Origin: Bradyrhizobium sp. U87765 SZCCT0048
Lineage (GTDB): Bacteria > Pseudomonadota > Alphaproteobacteria > Rhizobiales > Xanthobacteraceae
Assembly: GCF_018131225.1 (NCBI RefSeq)
Contig: NZ_JAFCMM010000001.1
Span: 1,302,001 to 1,366,000 of the forward strand
Length of the DNA stretch: 64,000 nucleotides
Reading direction: 5' to 3'
Shown here: positions 53,980 to 63,999 of the stretch, in pieces
How the letters are laid out: each line of letters starts with the position of its first letter
Numbering within the stretch: position 1 is the stretch's first letter
Made by a program: the position numbers and the translations under genes
The notes under the pieces: model-generated
The model's database searches: none
Seen by the model: the letters and a program-made list of their open reading frames with translations, nothing else
What the model was told of the DNA's origin: nothing

Positions 53980-56202
53980 TCACGCCGCAGGCGGTTCCGT
54001 TGCCTGCGGCCGCCGATGGCTGACCGACACCTCGATGCCGTCGTCGTTGCGCAGGATCTGCAACGATACGTTCTCGCCATAGCGTGACAGCGCCATGTCG
54101 ATCCTGGCATTGCCGAGTTCGAGGTTGCGCAGCACCACCATGTCGAGAAATGGCGGCAGCATCGGATCGACCAGCCGGATGCGGTTCTGCTCCGGCTCGA
54201 ACTCGATCCCGAGGCAGGCCTGCAGCATTGCGATCGGCGTGCCGCTGGCCCAGGCTTGCGGCGAACAGGCCACGGGATAGAGCGTCGGCGCCTGCCCCCG
54301 GATGCGGCGGAAGCCGCAGAACAGCTCCGGTAGCCGGCGCAGTTCCATGTAGGACGCCGCGCCGCTCACCGCCTCGAACAGCTCGGCAGCGGCGGCCTTG
54401 AAGCCGTAGCGGGCGAAGCCGGCCGCGATCAGCGCATTGTCGTGCGGCCAGATCGAGCCGTTGTGATACGACATCGGGTTGTAGCGGCTCTCGCCATACG
54501 CCACAGTCCGAATCCCCCACCCGGAAAAGAAGCGCGGCTCCATCAATCCGGCGACCACACGCTGCGCGCGTTCGGCGGACGCCAGCCCGCCGAACAGCAC
54601 ATGGCCGGCATTCGAAGTGCGCACCCGGCACGGCTCGCCGCTGCCGTCGAGGGCGATCGCGTAGGTGCCGATATCCTCGCACCAGAACGCCTGATCGAAA
54701 CGCATGGCGAGAATGGCCGCATCGATTTCGAGCCGGGCCGCGAGGTCGAGATGGCCGAGCCGCCGTGCGACCCGGGCGATCGAGCGCTTCGCCGCGAACA
54801 CGTAGGCCTGGACCTCAGCGAGAGCGATAGAGCCTTCGGCGAGCCGGCCATCGGCGTGGAACACGGAATCGAACGAATCCTTCCAGCCTTGATTGGCGAG
54901 GCCGTCCGTGGTGTTGCGCGAGTGGCGCAGGAACCCTCGCGGGTCCTGCGCTGAATGAACGCGCATCCACTCCAGCGCCGCCTCGATGTTCGGCCACAGC
55001 ATCCGGATGGTATCGTCGTCGCCGGTGCGCGCGGCGTATTCGCCGGCGAGCAACACGAACAGCGGCGTGGCGTCGACGCTGCCATAGTACAGCCCGAACG
55101 GCACCTCGCGCAGCTTTGCCATCTCGCCGCCGCGCATCTCATGCAGGATCTTGCCGGGTTCGGCATCGTTCAGCGGATCGGCCTCGATCGCCTGGAACGC
55201 CGCAAGACGCGACAGCACGCCCTTCGCCAGCGCGGGCATGCACCACAGCATCTCGAGCGCTGTGATGATGCCGTCGCGCCCGAATGTCGTCGAATACCAG
55301 GGGATGCCGGCATAAGGGTAGGCGCCCTCCCGGGTTTCGGTGGTCAGCATGCGCAGGTCGACGAGGGAACGTGACACGACCTGGTTGAACACGTCGCTTG
55401 ACGTGCCAATCCCGATGGCCGCGCGCCGCGACCGCCGCAGTGTGCGCGACGCCTGCGCCATGCCCCGGAAGAAGTCCGGCGACTGGCGCTGCTCGCCGTC
55501 GTTGCAACCTACGGTCAGGAAGATCGATTGCCGCTCATGAGGCGCCAGCGTCAAACGATAGGATGCCGCATCCCCGGTCAGTCGATCGGGCGCCGGCGCG
55601 AAATGCAGCGAGGTCGCACGCGTCACATCGTCGAGACCGGTATAGGCGAGTTGGACGTCCTGCGCCTCGACGACCGCCGGCCGCAAGGTGCCGCGATGGG
55701 CGCGCCGCATCCCGCGCGCCTCGAAGATGTCGGCGAAGTCGCAGCCAAAGGCCAGCGCCAGCGTCAGGTCGACCCGCCGGTCGCCGTGATTGGTGATGCC
55801 AAACCGGGTGTAGAACATGTCATTCCAGATGAACGACGTCCGGACGATGTGCAGCGTGTCCTTCGGCAGGACCAGGCGGTCGCGCACGTAGATATCCGGG
55901 TTGGTGAGATCAACGGCGAGGCGCGTGTTGTCATCGCGGATGTTCGAACCGAGCAGCAACGGCTGCACGCCGTTGATCGTCAGTTCCAGCCGCGACAGAT
56001 AACGTGTGTCGTGATTGAAGATGCCATCGGGCTCGCCCGGAGACGCGCCGACGTCACCATGATCATCGACCAGCGCGAACGTGTCATTATGCTTCAGCGT
56101 GCGGCGCGGACGCGCGGTCGGCCCCTTCGCCGCGATGTAGAACGGCGTTTCGTCCGGGGTGGACACCACTTCGACAAGGGATGCAGGCGATGAAATCGAC
56201 AA
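53980..56202 (-). CDS. Glycogen-debranching-like glucosidase (amylo-alpha-1,6-glucosidase family)
   Basis: A protein of about 740 residues. The N-terminal domain (GDE_N type) includes RPRRTLKHNDTFALVDDHGDVG and PDGIFNHDTRYLSRLEL. The C-terminal six-hairpin catalytic domain shows YPYAGIPWYSTTFGRDGIITALEML, with the Asp of GRDG expected to be catalytic, and NPMSYHNGSIWPHDNALIAAGFARYG. The start is uncertain: TTG at 56202 gives the usual family length, whereas the reading frame stays open to an ATG at 56553 with non-conserved sequence that overlaps the divergent PRC-barrel gene. It likely acts on alpha-glucans or glucosides in the cytoplasm. Confidence 0.82.
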   Translation of the reverse strand: MSISSPASLVEVVSTPDETPFYIAAKGPTARPRRTLKHNDTFALVDDHGDVGASPGEPDGIFNHDTRYLSRLELTINGVQPLLLGSNIRDDNTRLAVDLTNPDIYVRDRLVLPKDTLHIVRTSFIWNDMFYTRFGITNHGDRRVDLTLALAFGCDFADIFEARGMRRAHRGTLRPAVVEAQDVQLAYTGLDDVTRATSLHFAPAPDRLTGDAASYRLTLAPHERQSIFLTVGCNDGEQRQSPDFFRGMAQASRTLRRSRRAAIGIGTSSDVFNQVVSRSLVDLRMLTTETREGAYPYAGIPWYSTTFGRDGIITALEMLWCMPALAKGVLSRLAAFQAIEADPLNDAEPGKILHEMRGGEMAKLREVPFGLYYGSVDATPLFVLLAGEYAARTGDDDTIRMLWPNIEAALEWMRVHSAQDPRGFLRHSRNTTDGLANQGWKDSFDSVFHADGRLAEGSIALAEVQAYVFAAKRSIARVARRLGHLDLAARLEIDAAILAMRFDQAFWCEDIGTYAIALDGSGEPCRVRTSNAGHVLFGGLASAERAQRVVAGLMEPRFFSGWGIRTVAYGESRYNPMSYHNGSIWPHDNALIAAGFARYGFKAAAAELFEAVSGAASYMELRRLPELFCGFRRIRGQAPTLYPVACSPQAWASGTPIAMLQACLGIEFEPEQNRIRLVDPMLPPFLDMVVLRNLELGNARIDMALSRYGENVSLQILRNDDGIEVSVSHRRPQATEPPAA

Positions 56203-56461
56203 CGGACCGCCGGATGTTGTGAGCGATAGAGGTCGCAGGAAACGCCGGACGCGCGATTTTGTTCCGGCGCATCGCGATACATGCACTGCAATCTCCAATG
56301 GGCGGGTTCCAGCTGGAACTGCCACATCCCCGCCGTGATGAGAGCATGAGGTCGGCCTCCAATGAGGCTGCGGGACGCGGCGCGCGGATGCGATCGCACG
56401 CCCGGCCTCATGTGCGATCATTGTCGGTCGCGCCGTCACGGAGCAGAAGGGAGATCGATGC

Positions 56462-57139
56462 ATGTCGAGAGGCGCAACCGGAGAGCCTGTGCATCGATGG
56501 CGCCAGGTCCGTATCGCCGGGCGGACGGTCCTGCTTTGCACTGCGCTTGGCATCGGCAGTACAAACGCCCAGGCACCTGCTCAATCCGATGCCCCCGCCC
56601 AGCCGGCGTCGCCGTCTTCCGCCTTGCCGCCCCCACCGCCAGCTTCTCCACCCGCGACGCCGTCAGCCTCCGCAATAGCGACGCCGCAAGCCGCGGCCGA
56701 CTCCGGCCCCGATGCCGGCATTCCCGCCGTGGTGATCGATGGCCAGAAGGTCGAGAGCATTCTTGGCAAGCGGGTCCGCAGCAGCAGCGGTGAGGACATG
56801 GGCCGCATCGTCGATGTCATCGTCGACAAGACCGGCCTGATCCGTGCCGCGATCATTGATTTCGGCGGCTTTCTCGGCGTCGGCACCCGCCAGATTGCCG
56901 TCGACTGGCGCGCCCTGCGCTTTCCATCCGACCAGAAATCGGAGGCCCTCACCGTCGACCTGACCCGCGATCAGCTCCGCGTCGCACCAGCCTACAAGGC
57001 CGGTGAGCAGATCGTCGTGCTTGGCCGCCCTCGCACAGAACCAGCAGTTACCGCAGCACCGACACCATCGCGCGACGCGGCGCAGATCCCCTACCCTCAG
57101 CCGCCGCAAACCTCTCCGCCGCAACAACAGCCGCAGTGA
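56462..57139 (+). CDS. Secreted PRC-barrel domain protein
   Basis: A 225-residue protein. The first 35 residues contain a signal peptide (RTVLLCTALGIGSTNAQA), followed by a Pro/Ala-rich linker to about residue 85. A PRC-barrel domain then covers about 90-160 (VESILGKRVRSSSGEDMGRIVDVIVDKTGLIRAAIIDFGGFLGVGTRQIAVDW), and the C-terminus is Pro/Gln-rich. PRC-barrel proteins of this kind are common in alphaproteobacterial periplasms and are linked with envelope stress or surface polysaccharide. It precedes an MFS gene by 15 bases, so they may be co-transcribed. Confidence 0.83.
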   Translation: MSRGATGEPVHRWRQVRIAGRTVLLCTALGIGSTNAQAPAQSDAPAQPASPSSALPPPPPASPPATPSASAIATPQAAADSGPDAGIPAVVIDGQKVESILGKRVRSSSGEDMGRIVDVIVDKTGLIRAAIIDFGGFLGVGTRQIAVDWRALRFPSDQKSEALTVDLTRDQLRVAPAYKAGEQIVVLGRPRTEPAVTAAPTPSRDAAQIPYPQPPQTSPPQQQPQ

Positions 57140-57154
57140 TGTGCGGGCCGGAGG

Positions 57155-58444
57155 ATGGATGGTGACAGCCACGGGGGCAAGATCAGGCAACGGCATCCAG
57201 CCGCGGCGACGCGGCCGGGTGGCGCCTCGCCCCGCAGCCGGCGCGGTCTCGACTGGTTCGTGTTCTTCGTCGCCGACGTGCAGACCGGCTTCGGCCCGTT
57301 CGTCGCGGTCTACCTCACCACCCATCGCTGGACCCAGGTCGACATCGGGCTGATCCTCACGGTCGGTGGCCTGATCTCGCTGTTCGGCCAGGTGCCGGGT
57401 GGTGCGCTGCTCGATGCGTTGCGCTCGCCCCGTCTCGCGGCTGCGATTGCCGTCGTGCTGATCGGCGCCAGCGCCTTGATGCTGGCGCTCTGGCCGGTGT
57501 TTCCGGTGGTGCTGGCCTCGCGCGTGCTGCAGGCCGCGGCGAGCTGCGTGCTGGGTCCGGCCATTGCCTCGCTCAGCCTTGGCCTGGTCGAGCGGCGCGA
57601 GATCGGCGAACGGCTCGGGCGCAATGCCGCGTTCGCTTCCGTCGGCACCGGGCTGGCCGCCGCCGGCATGGGCGCCTGCGGCTACTACCTGTCCAACCAG
57701 GCCGTATTCTATGTCACTGCGGCGTTCGTGCTGCCGGCGCTGGCGGCGCTGTGGCATATACGCGCCGCGGAAATCGACTCCGTCCGTGCCCATGGCGGGC
57801 GGCAGGCGCATCCAATGAATTTGCTGAGCGGCTTCGGCAGCCTGCTTCGCAACCGCGCGCTGCTGGTGTTCGCGCTTGGCGTCATGCTGTTTCACCTCGC
57901 CAACGCGGCGATCCTGCCGCTGGTCGCGAGCATACTCACGATCCGCTCCAGCCAATCGGCCACCGCGCTGATCGCCGTCACGATGGTCGTTCCCCAGTTT
58001 CTGGTCGCCGTGCTGTCGCCCGCCGTCGGACGCAAGGCGCAAACCTGGGGCCGCCGCCCGTTGCTGATCGCCGGCTTTGCCGCACTGACCTGCCGCGCAC
58101 TGCTGTTCTCGCTGGTCAGCAGTCCGCCGTTCCTGGTCGCCATCCAGTTGCTAGACGGCCTGTCAGCTGCGGTTCTTGGCGTGCTCGTGCCCCTGACCAT
58201 CGCCGATCTGACCAGGGATTCCGGGCGATTCAACCTCACACAAGGCACGATCGGCTGTGCCATGGGCATCGGCGCCTCGATCAGCACGACGCTGGCCGGC
58301 TATCTGACCGATCGCTTCAACAGCCACACTACGTTCCTGTGTCTTGCGATCATCGCCGCGACAGGATTGCTGCTGTTGCTGTGGCGGATGCCTGAAACCC
58401 GGCCGCCCGACGATGGCGACCGGGACGATCGGCCGCCGGCCTAG
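57155..58444 (+). CDS. MFS transporter, unknown specificity
   Basis: A 429-residue protein with about 12 membrane segments. The first helix region reads RGLDWFVFFVADVQTGFGPFVAVYLTTHRW, after which comes the loop GQVPGGALLDALRSPRLAA, a degenerate form of the MFS motif. The central loop joins two six-helix halves (HPMNLLSGFGSLLRNRALLVFAL). Proteins with this N-terminus are found near sugar and stress genes in Bradyrhizobium-type genomes. The N-terminal 25 residues are basic and rich in Arg and Gly. The stop overlaps by 4 bases the end of the convergent glycosyltransferase gene. Confidence 0.82.
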   Translation: MDGDSHGGKIRQRHPAAATRPGGASPRSRRGLDWFVFFVADVQTGFGPFVAVYLTTHRWTQVDIGLILTVGGLISLFGQVPGGALLDALRSPRLAAAIAVVLIGASALMLALWPVFPVVLASRVLQAAASCVLGPAIASLSLGLVERREIGERLGRNAAFASVGTGLAAAGMGACGYYLSNQAVFYVTAAFVLPALAALWHIRAAEIDSVRAHGGRQAHPMNLLSGFGSLLRNRALLVFALGVMLFHLANAAILPLVASILTIRSSQSATALIAVTMVVPQFLVAVLSPAVGRKAQTWGRRPLLIAGFAALTCRALLFSLVSSPPFLVAIQLLDGLSAAVLGVLVPLTIADLTRDSGRFNLTQGTIGCAMGIGASISTTLAGYLTDRFNSHTTFLCLAIIAATGLLLLLWRMPETRPPDDGDRDDRPPA

Positions 58445-59511
58445 CCGGCCACCCGGCGCGGCTTGAACGGTTCGATGCTCGCCGAACGCAGGCGGCCGAC
58501 GTTTCCGTAGATATCCAGATAGTCCTTCGCCATGCGCGACGCCGTGAAGCGCTCCTCGAAACGTTGCCGGATCACGGTTCGTGACAGGCTTGTGATGTTA
58601 CGCAGCGCGGCGACCGCGCTGGTCTCATCCTCGACAATGAAACCGGTGACCCCGTCCTCGACGACTTCGGGAACCGAGCCGCGATTATAGGCAATCACCG
58701 GAGTTCCACAGGCCATCGCCTCGATCATGACAAGGCCGAACGGCTCGGGCCAGTCGATCGGCACGATCAACGCCAGCGCACCGCTGAGGAACTCGGACTT
58801 CTGGTCATCGGAAATCTCGCCGATGAATTCGACATGAGGCTGGGCCAACAGACCGCGGATCTCGTCGTTGAAGTAATCGGCATCGACGCGATCGACCTTG
58901 GCCGCCACTTTCAGCGGCAGTCCGCAACGCTCCGCAATGCGCACCGCCCGGTCGACACGCTTTTCCGGTGAGATGCGCCCGAGAAAGCCGAGATACGCCG
59001 GCGTTTTCGGCTGCGGGGTCAGCAGGTCGTGCGGCAATCCATGGTGAACGGTGCCGACCCAGCGCGCATGGTGGACAGGCCGGCGTTGCGCATTCGAGAT
59101 CGAGATGACGGGAATTGACGAAAATGTTTCAAACATTGGCTGGTGCTCGGGCAAATCGAGGCGGCCGTGCAGCGTGGTCACAAATGGCGTCGGCTGCCGC
59201 GACATGACCGAGAACGGATAATAGTCCAGATGAAAATGCAGGATGTCGAATTCGTGGGCACGCCGGCAGACATGCTCGATCATCATCATGTGGAGTGCGT
59301 TCGGATCGCGCACCGAGCCGTCGAGGCGCAGCGCCCGCGGCCACATCGGCTCCAGCCGCGCCCGCGTCGTCGAATCTCCGCTCGCAAACAGCGAAACGTC
59401 GTGGCCGAGTGACACAAGTTCATCGGTGAGCCAGGAAATCACCCGTTCGGTTCCGCCATAAAGCTTGGGAGGAACCGCCTCGGTCAACGGAGAAATTTGC
59501 GCGATACGCAT
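58441..59511 (-). CDS. Glycosyltransferase family 4 protein
   Basis: A 356-residue GT-B glycosyltransferase. The N-terminal domain has PPKLYGGTERVISWLTDELVSLGHDV, typical of nucleotide-sugar-dependent GT4 enzymes. The C-terminal domain includes GRISPEKRVDRAVRIAERC and the E-x7-E motif WPEPFGLVMIEAMACGTPVIA. The ATG at 59511 has GGAG 9-12 bases upstream and is preferred over an in-frame GTG at 59526. The acceptor and sugar are unknown. It may take part in making a surface or storage polysaccharide with neighbouring debranching-like and exporter genes. Confidence 0.88.
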   Translation of the reverse strand: MRIAQISPLTEAVPPKLYGGTERVISWLTDELVSLGHDVSLFASGDSTTRARLEPMWPRALRLDGSVRDPNALHMMMIEHVCRRAHEFDILHFHLDYYPFSVMSRQPTPFVTTLHGRLDLPEHQPMFETFSSIPVISISNAQRRPVHHARWVGTVHHGLPHDLLTPQPKTPAYLGFLGRISPEKRVDRAVRIAERCGLPLKVAAKVDRVDADYFNDEIRGLLAQPHVEFIGEISDDQKSEFLSGALALIVPIDWPEPFGLVMIEAMACGTPVIAYNRGSVPEVVEDGVTGFIVEDETSAVAALRNITSLSRTVIRQRFEERFTASRMAKDYLDIYGNVGRLRSASIEPFKPRRVAG

Positions 59512-59626
59512 GTCGGAGGTCTCCACAGAAGATGAACCGGAAGGAAGAAGCGAGGATGACCGCCCAGCCCGCCCTGCACGCGCCTCTCGCAGAGGTCGCC
59601 ATCAGAACGCCGGTCGACCTCGATAA

Positions 59627-59639
59627 TCAGCATTGCTGA
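59627..59639. promoter_or_regulatory. 13-bp palindrome in the divergent GT4/ABC-exporter region
   Basis: TCAGCA and TGCTGA flank one central base (59627-59639). It lies 115 bases before the exporter ATG and 116 bases before the glycosyltransferase ATG, nearly central. It could be an operator; no second copy was noticed. Confidence 0.35.
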
Positions 59640-59753
59640 CAGTTGTTCCGCTCATGGCTCGCCTCGCGCAAACGCAGCCCTGCTGTCGCAAATGAGCCGC
59701 GTTTGTCGGGACAACTGGCATCCCCATCGATGTTCCCGCACCCAGGTGGCCAT

Positions 59754-61520
59754 ATGAATGACCCTTGTCGCTGGGCGAAACGACCGGTGGCGTTTCTGCT
59801 GCACTACGTGCTTCGGCGAAAGTTGTCCCATGCCTTGATCCTGGGCGCGGTCGTCCTCGCCGTCGCCTGTTCCGTGAGCACGCAGTATGGCGTGAAAGTG
59901 CTCGTCGACACGCTGTCGTCGACAGTTCGCCCCGATCGCAGCCCGTGGGCGCCCTTCGTGTTGCTGGTGTCACTGATCGCGGCCGACAATCTCTGCTGGC
60001 GGGTGGCAAGCTGGGTCGCGAGCTACACATTCGTGCAGGTGACCGGCGACTTGCGGCGTGACCTGTTCCGCCATCTCACGGCCCACGCCCACAGCTTCTT
60101 CGCCGACCGCCTGCCCGGCGTGCTGACGAGCCGCATCACCGCGACCTCGAACGCCGCGTTCGCGATTGAAAACATGTTCATGTGGAATGTGCTGCCACCC
60201 TGTCTCGCGACCATCGGCGCCATCGCGTTCCTCGCCACGGTCAACGGCCCGATGGCCGCCACGCTGGTGGTGATCGCCGGCGTCGTGGTCGTCGTCATGT
60301 TCCGATTCGCGGCTGCCGGACGGCCATTGCACCATGCGTTCGCCGACAAGGCCGCGGACGTCGACGGCGAAATGGTGGACGTGGTCGGCAACATGGCGCT
60401 TGTCCGCGCGTTCGGCGGCCTCGTACGCGAGCACGTCCGCTTCGACCAGACGGTCGCGCGTGAGCTCAGCGCGCGGCGGCGCAGCTTGCTTTATCTCGAA
60501 AAGCTGCGTCTCGGCCATGCGCTCGCGACCGTGCTGCTGACGCTTGGCCTGCTCGCCTGGGCGATCCATCTTTGGCAACAGGGCACGGCAAGCGCCGGCG
60601 ACGTCGTGCTGGTGTGTACGCTCGGCATCTCCGTCCTCAGCGCGACACGCGACCTCGCGGTCGCCCTTGTCGACGTCACCCAACACATGGCTCGCCTGTC
60701 AGAGGCCCTGACGACCCTGCTCGTGCCCCATCAGTTGCAGGATCACCCGCAAGCCGTCGCGCTGGTGCCGCAGGGAGCACGGATCAACTTCGAGAACATT
60801 GCCTTTCGCTATCCAGACGGCCGGGAGGTGTTCAACGACCTCGCGCTCGAGATCCAGGCCGGCCAGCGCGTCGGTCTCGTCGGTCGCTCGGGCGGCGGCA
60901 AATCCACGCTGCTGGCGCTGCTTCAGCGCTTTCACGACCTCGACGACGGCCGAATCCTGATCGACGGTCAGGATATCGCACGCATCACCCAGAGCAGTCT
61001 GCGTCAGGCGATTGCCACCGTTCCGCAGGACACCGCGCTGTTCAACCGCACGCTGCGCGAGAACATCCGCTACGGCCGGCCGGACGCCACCGACGAGGAG
61101 GTCTGGCAGGCGGCCGTCGATTCACGCTGCCACCTGTTCATCGAGGCGCTGCCGCGCGGTCTCGATACTATCGTCGGCGACCGCGGCCTGAAGCTGTCTG
61201 GCGGGCAGCGCCAGCGCATTTCGATCGCTCGCGCCTTTCTCAAGAACGCCCCGATCCTGCTGCTGGACGAAGCGACGTCAGCGCTCGATTCCGAATCCGA
61301 GGAAGCCATTCGCGTCGCGCTTGAACGCCTGATGCGCGGACGCACGGTGATTGCCGTCGCCCACCGCCTGTCGACGCTGCGCAGCTTCGACCGCATCATC
61401 GTCCTCAATTCCGGCCGCGCCGTGGAAGATGGTTCGCCCGATTCGCTGATCGCCCGCGACGGGCACTACCGCCGCCTGATCGAACAGGAAGCCCGCCGCC
61501 TCGCCATCCGCGCCGCGTGA
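59754..61520 (+). CDS. ABC exporter with fused permease and ATPase domains
   Basis: A 588-residue half-transporter. Six membrane segments fill about residues 1-300 (LHYVLRRKLSHALILGAVVLAVACSV is the first), and the ATPase domain follows, with Walker A GRSGGGKST, signature [15 protein letters not shown] and Walker B ILLLDEATSALD with the H-loop VAHRLSTL. It would work as a homodimer and export lipids, peptides or oligosaccharides. The ATG at 59754 gives the normal length and has an AGGTGG site; an in-frame TTG at 59643 adds 37 unlikely residues. It is divergent from the GT4 gene and precedes the MscS gene by 109 bases. Confidence 0.88.
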   Translation: MNDPCRWAKRPVAFLLHYVLRRKLSHALILGAVVLAVACSVSTQYGVKVLVDTLSSTVRPDRSPWAPFVLLVSLIAADNLCWRVASWVASYTFVQVTGDLRRDLFRHLTAHAHSFFADRLPGVLTSRITATSNAAFAIENMFMWNVLPPCLATIGAIAFLATVNGPMAATLVVIAGVVVVVMFRFAAAGRPLHHAFADKAADVDGEMVDVVGNMALVRAFGGLVREHVRFDQTVARELSARRRSLLYLEKLRLGHALATVLLTLGLLAWAIHLWQQGTASAGDVVLVCTLGISVLSATRDLAVALVDVTQHMARLSEALTTLLVPHQLQDHPQAVALVPQGARINFENIAFRYPDGREVFNDLALEIQAGQRVGLVGRSGGGKSTLLALLQRFHDLDDGRILIDGQDIARITQSSLRQAIATVPQDTALFNRTLRENIRYGRPDATDEEVWQAAVDSRCHLFIEALPRGLDTIVGDRGLKLSGGQRQRISIARAFLKNAPILLLDEATSALDSESEEAIRVALERLMRGRTVIAVAHRLSTLRSFDRIIVLNSGRAVEDGSPDSLIARDGHYRRLIEQEARRLAIRAA

Positions 61521-61629
61521 CGCGGATTCAAAAGCCCACGCGCAAATGCCAAGAGATCGTCGCAGGAGCGGCGCATTTCCGCCATCCGAAGAAGGCGAAA
61601 CAGGCACTTCATATTCAGAGAGAGTTCGC

Positions 61630-63999
61630 ATGCCGCGCGCAATCCATCTTGTGCTCGCTGTCCTGTTGCTGGCAGTCCCCCTCGCCGCTTCCGCTCAGCC
61701 CGCCACAAAGCCACCGACGGCGACCGTGCCGCCGGTGACCGCAGACCAGGCCCGACGCGCGCTCGAAACCCTGCAGGACGACGCCAAGCGTGCCCAGCTC
61801 ATCGACACGCTGCGCGCTGTCGCAAATGCGTCACCGACGCAGGCCACGCCTGCCACACCGGCACCCCCGCCGGCAGAGACGCCTGCGGCGACGCCGCAGC
61901 TGTCCGCGGACGGCCTCGGCGCCCAGTTGCTCTTGTCGGTCTCCGAGCAGCTCGGCGACCTGTCGCGCGATGTCGCCGACGCCGCCCGCTCGATCACCCG
62001 CTTTCCGCTGCTGTGGTACTGGCTCGAGCGCACCGCGACGGACCCCGCGTCCTATCAGTTGCTGATGGACATCGGCTGGAAGCTCGCGCTGGTGCTGGGA
62101 TGCGCCCTGGTGGCCGAGTGGCTGATCGGCCGCGCCGTGCGGCGACCGCTGCAATGGCTGGAGAGCCGTGTGCCGGTGGCTCACACCGTGGCCAGCCCCA
62201 TCATGGCTGGCGACGCGCCCGCCGGCGGCCCCGTCGAAGCCGCGCTGATTCCCCCGCCTCGCCGCCGGCGTGTCGTGCTGACACGCGCCTGGCAATCGAT
62301 GATCCGCCTGCCCTTCATCCTCGGCAAGCTGGTGCTCAGCCTGCTACCGCTGGTCGCCTTCGCCGCTGCGGCCTCGGCCCTGCTCGGCAGCGTCGTCGAT
62401 CAGATTGCCACCACCCGCCTTGCGATCCTCGCCATCGTCAACGCCTATGTGCTGAGCCGCGGCCTCATTGCGATCAGCCGCACGGTGGTCTCCGCTGGAC
62501 CGCTCAGCCTGATGACCGTTCGCGACGAGACCGCCGCCTATATCGACATCTGGGTCTGGCGCATCACCACCGTGGGCGCGTTCGGCGCAGCCCTCGCCAA
62601 CGTCGCGCTGCTGCTCGGCCTCTATCGCGCCGGCTATTTCGCACTGATGCGGCTGGTCATGCTCGCCGTCCATCTGTTCGTCGTCGTCATCATCCTGCAA
62701 TGTCGCCGCCAGATCGCCCAGGCGATCCGTCCGGAACGCAACGCCACCGGATTCCTTGCGGCATTGCGCGAACGCGCCGCCGGGCTGTGGCACCTTCTGG
62801 CGATCGCGCTGGTGCTGGCGCTGTGGACGATCTGGGCGCTCAACGTTCGCAACGGCTATGCGCTGCTGCTGCAGTATTTCGTCGGTACCGTTGCCGTGGT
62901 GCTGGTAACGCGGATCGTCTCGATCCTCGTGCTCGGCGCGATCGACCGCGTCTTCCGCATCCATCCCGATATGATGCAGCGCTACCCGGGTCTCGAGGCC
63001 CGCGCCAACCTCTATCTGCCGGTGCTGCGCCGGATCGTCGCCGGCGTCATCGCCGCGATCGGGTTCGTCGCGCTGCTCGAGGTCTGGGGCGTCGACGCCA
63101 TCGTCTGGTTCTATGGCGGCCAGATCGGCAGCCGGCTGATCTCGGCGGTGATCACCATCGGCATCGCCGTCGCCGCAGCCGTGGCCGTATGGGAAGCGGT
63201 CAATGCGGTGCTCGATCGCCAGCTCGCGCGCCTGACGCGCGAGGGCCATTTCGTGCGCGCCGCGCGGCTGCGCACCTTCATGCCGATGCTGCGCACTGCA
63301 CTGCTGTGCGTCATTGTCACCATCGTGGCACTGACCGCGCTCAGCGAGGTCGGCGTCAACGTCGCGCCGCTGCTGGCCGGCGCCGGCATCATCGGCATTG
63401 CCATCGGCTTCGGCTCGCAGAAGCTGGTGCAGGACGTCATCACCGGCCTGTTCCTGCTGCTCGAGAACGTCGTCCAGGTCGGCGACACCGTCACTGTCTC
63501 GGGCCTCACCGGCGTGGTCGAGAACCTGTCGATCCGCACCATCCGCCTGCGCGCCGGCGACGGCGCGGTGCATATCGTGCCGTTCAGCGCCGTGACGAGT
63601 GTCACCAACAACAGCCGCGGTGTCGGCAACGCGGCGGTCAACGTCAGCGTCGCCTATGGCGAGGACACCGATCGCGCCGGCGAGATCCTCAAGGAGATCG
63701 CCGCCGAGATGCGCCGCGAGCCGAAATACCAGAACCTGATCCGAAGCGATCTCGATCTGTGGGGCGTTGACAAGGTCGACGGCGCCATGGCGACGCTGGT
63801 CGGTCAGATCCCCTGCACCGATGGTGGCCGCTGGCCGGTGCAGCGCGAATTCAATCGCCGGATGAAGCGCCGCTTCCAGGAAGCCGGGATTACCATCGCC
63901 CAGCCGAACCAGACCATCGTGGTGCAGGTCGGCAACCGCGCGGACGCCGACAACGACCGCGAGGCGCGGCAACCGGCGCGCCGCCAGGCCCATGCCTGA
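61630..63999 (+). CDS. Large mechanosensitive channel of the MscS family
   Basis: A 789-residue inner-membrane protein. A signal peptide (HLVLAVLLLAVPLAASAQP, 5-23) is followed by an extracytoplasmic Pro/Ala-rich and helical stretch. About 10 hydrophobic segments then precede the MscS domain. The pore-lining helix and beta domain read GAGIIGIAIGFGSQKLVQDVITGLFLLLENVVQVGDTV and then VENLSIRTIRLR. The C-terminal alpha/beta domain (VSVAYGEDTDRAGEILKEI) is intact. The size matches the larger YnaI/YbiO-type MscS proteins. It should release solutes on hypo-osmotic shock. ATG at 61630; the TGA at 63997-63999 makes the gene complete at the very end of the window. Confidence 0.92.
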   Translation: MPRAIHLVLAVLLLAVPLAASAQPATKPPTATVPPVTADQARRALETLQDDAKRAQLIDTLRAVANASPTQATPATPAPPPAETPAATPQLSADGLGAQLLLSVSEQLGDLSRDVADAARSITRFPLLWYWLERTATDPASYQLLMDIGWKLALVLGCALVAEWLIGRAVRRPLQWLESRVPVAHTVASPIMAGDAPAGGPVEAALIPPPRRRRVVLTRAWQSMIRLPFILGKLVLSLLPLVAFAAAASALLGSVVDQIATTRLAILAIVNAYVLSRGLIAISRTVVSAGPLSLMTVRDETAAYIDIWVWRITTVGAFGAALANVALLLGLYRAGYFALMRLVMLAVHLFVVVIILQCRRQIAQAIRPERNATGFLAALRERAAGLWHLLAIALVLALWTIWALNVRNGYALLLQYFVGTVAVVLVTRIVSILVLGAIDRVFRIHPDMMQRYPGLEARANLYLPVLRRIVAGVIAAIGFVALLEVWGVDAIVWFYGGQIGSRLISAVITIGIAVAAAVAVWEAVNAVLDRQLARLTREGHFVRAARLRTFMPMLRTALLCVIVTIVALTALSEVGVNVAPLLAGAGIIGIAIGFGSQKLVQDVITGLFLLLENVVQVGDTVTVSGLTGVVENLSIRTIRLRAGDGAVHIVPFSAVTSVTNNSRGVGNAAVNVSVAYGEDTDRAGEILKEIAAEMRREPKYQNLIRSDLDLWGVDKVDGAMATLVGQIPCTDGGRWPVQREFNRRMKRRFQEAGITIAQPNQTIVVQVGNRADADNDREARQPARRQAHA

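Noticed and set aside
56203..56553. N-terminal extension of the debranching-like glucosidase to an ATG at 56553
   Set aside because: The extra 117 residues are Arg/Pro-rich, do not resemble the family and overlap the divergent PRC-barrel gene; family length fits a start near 56202.
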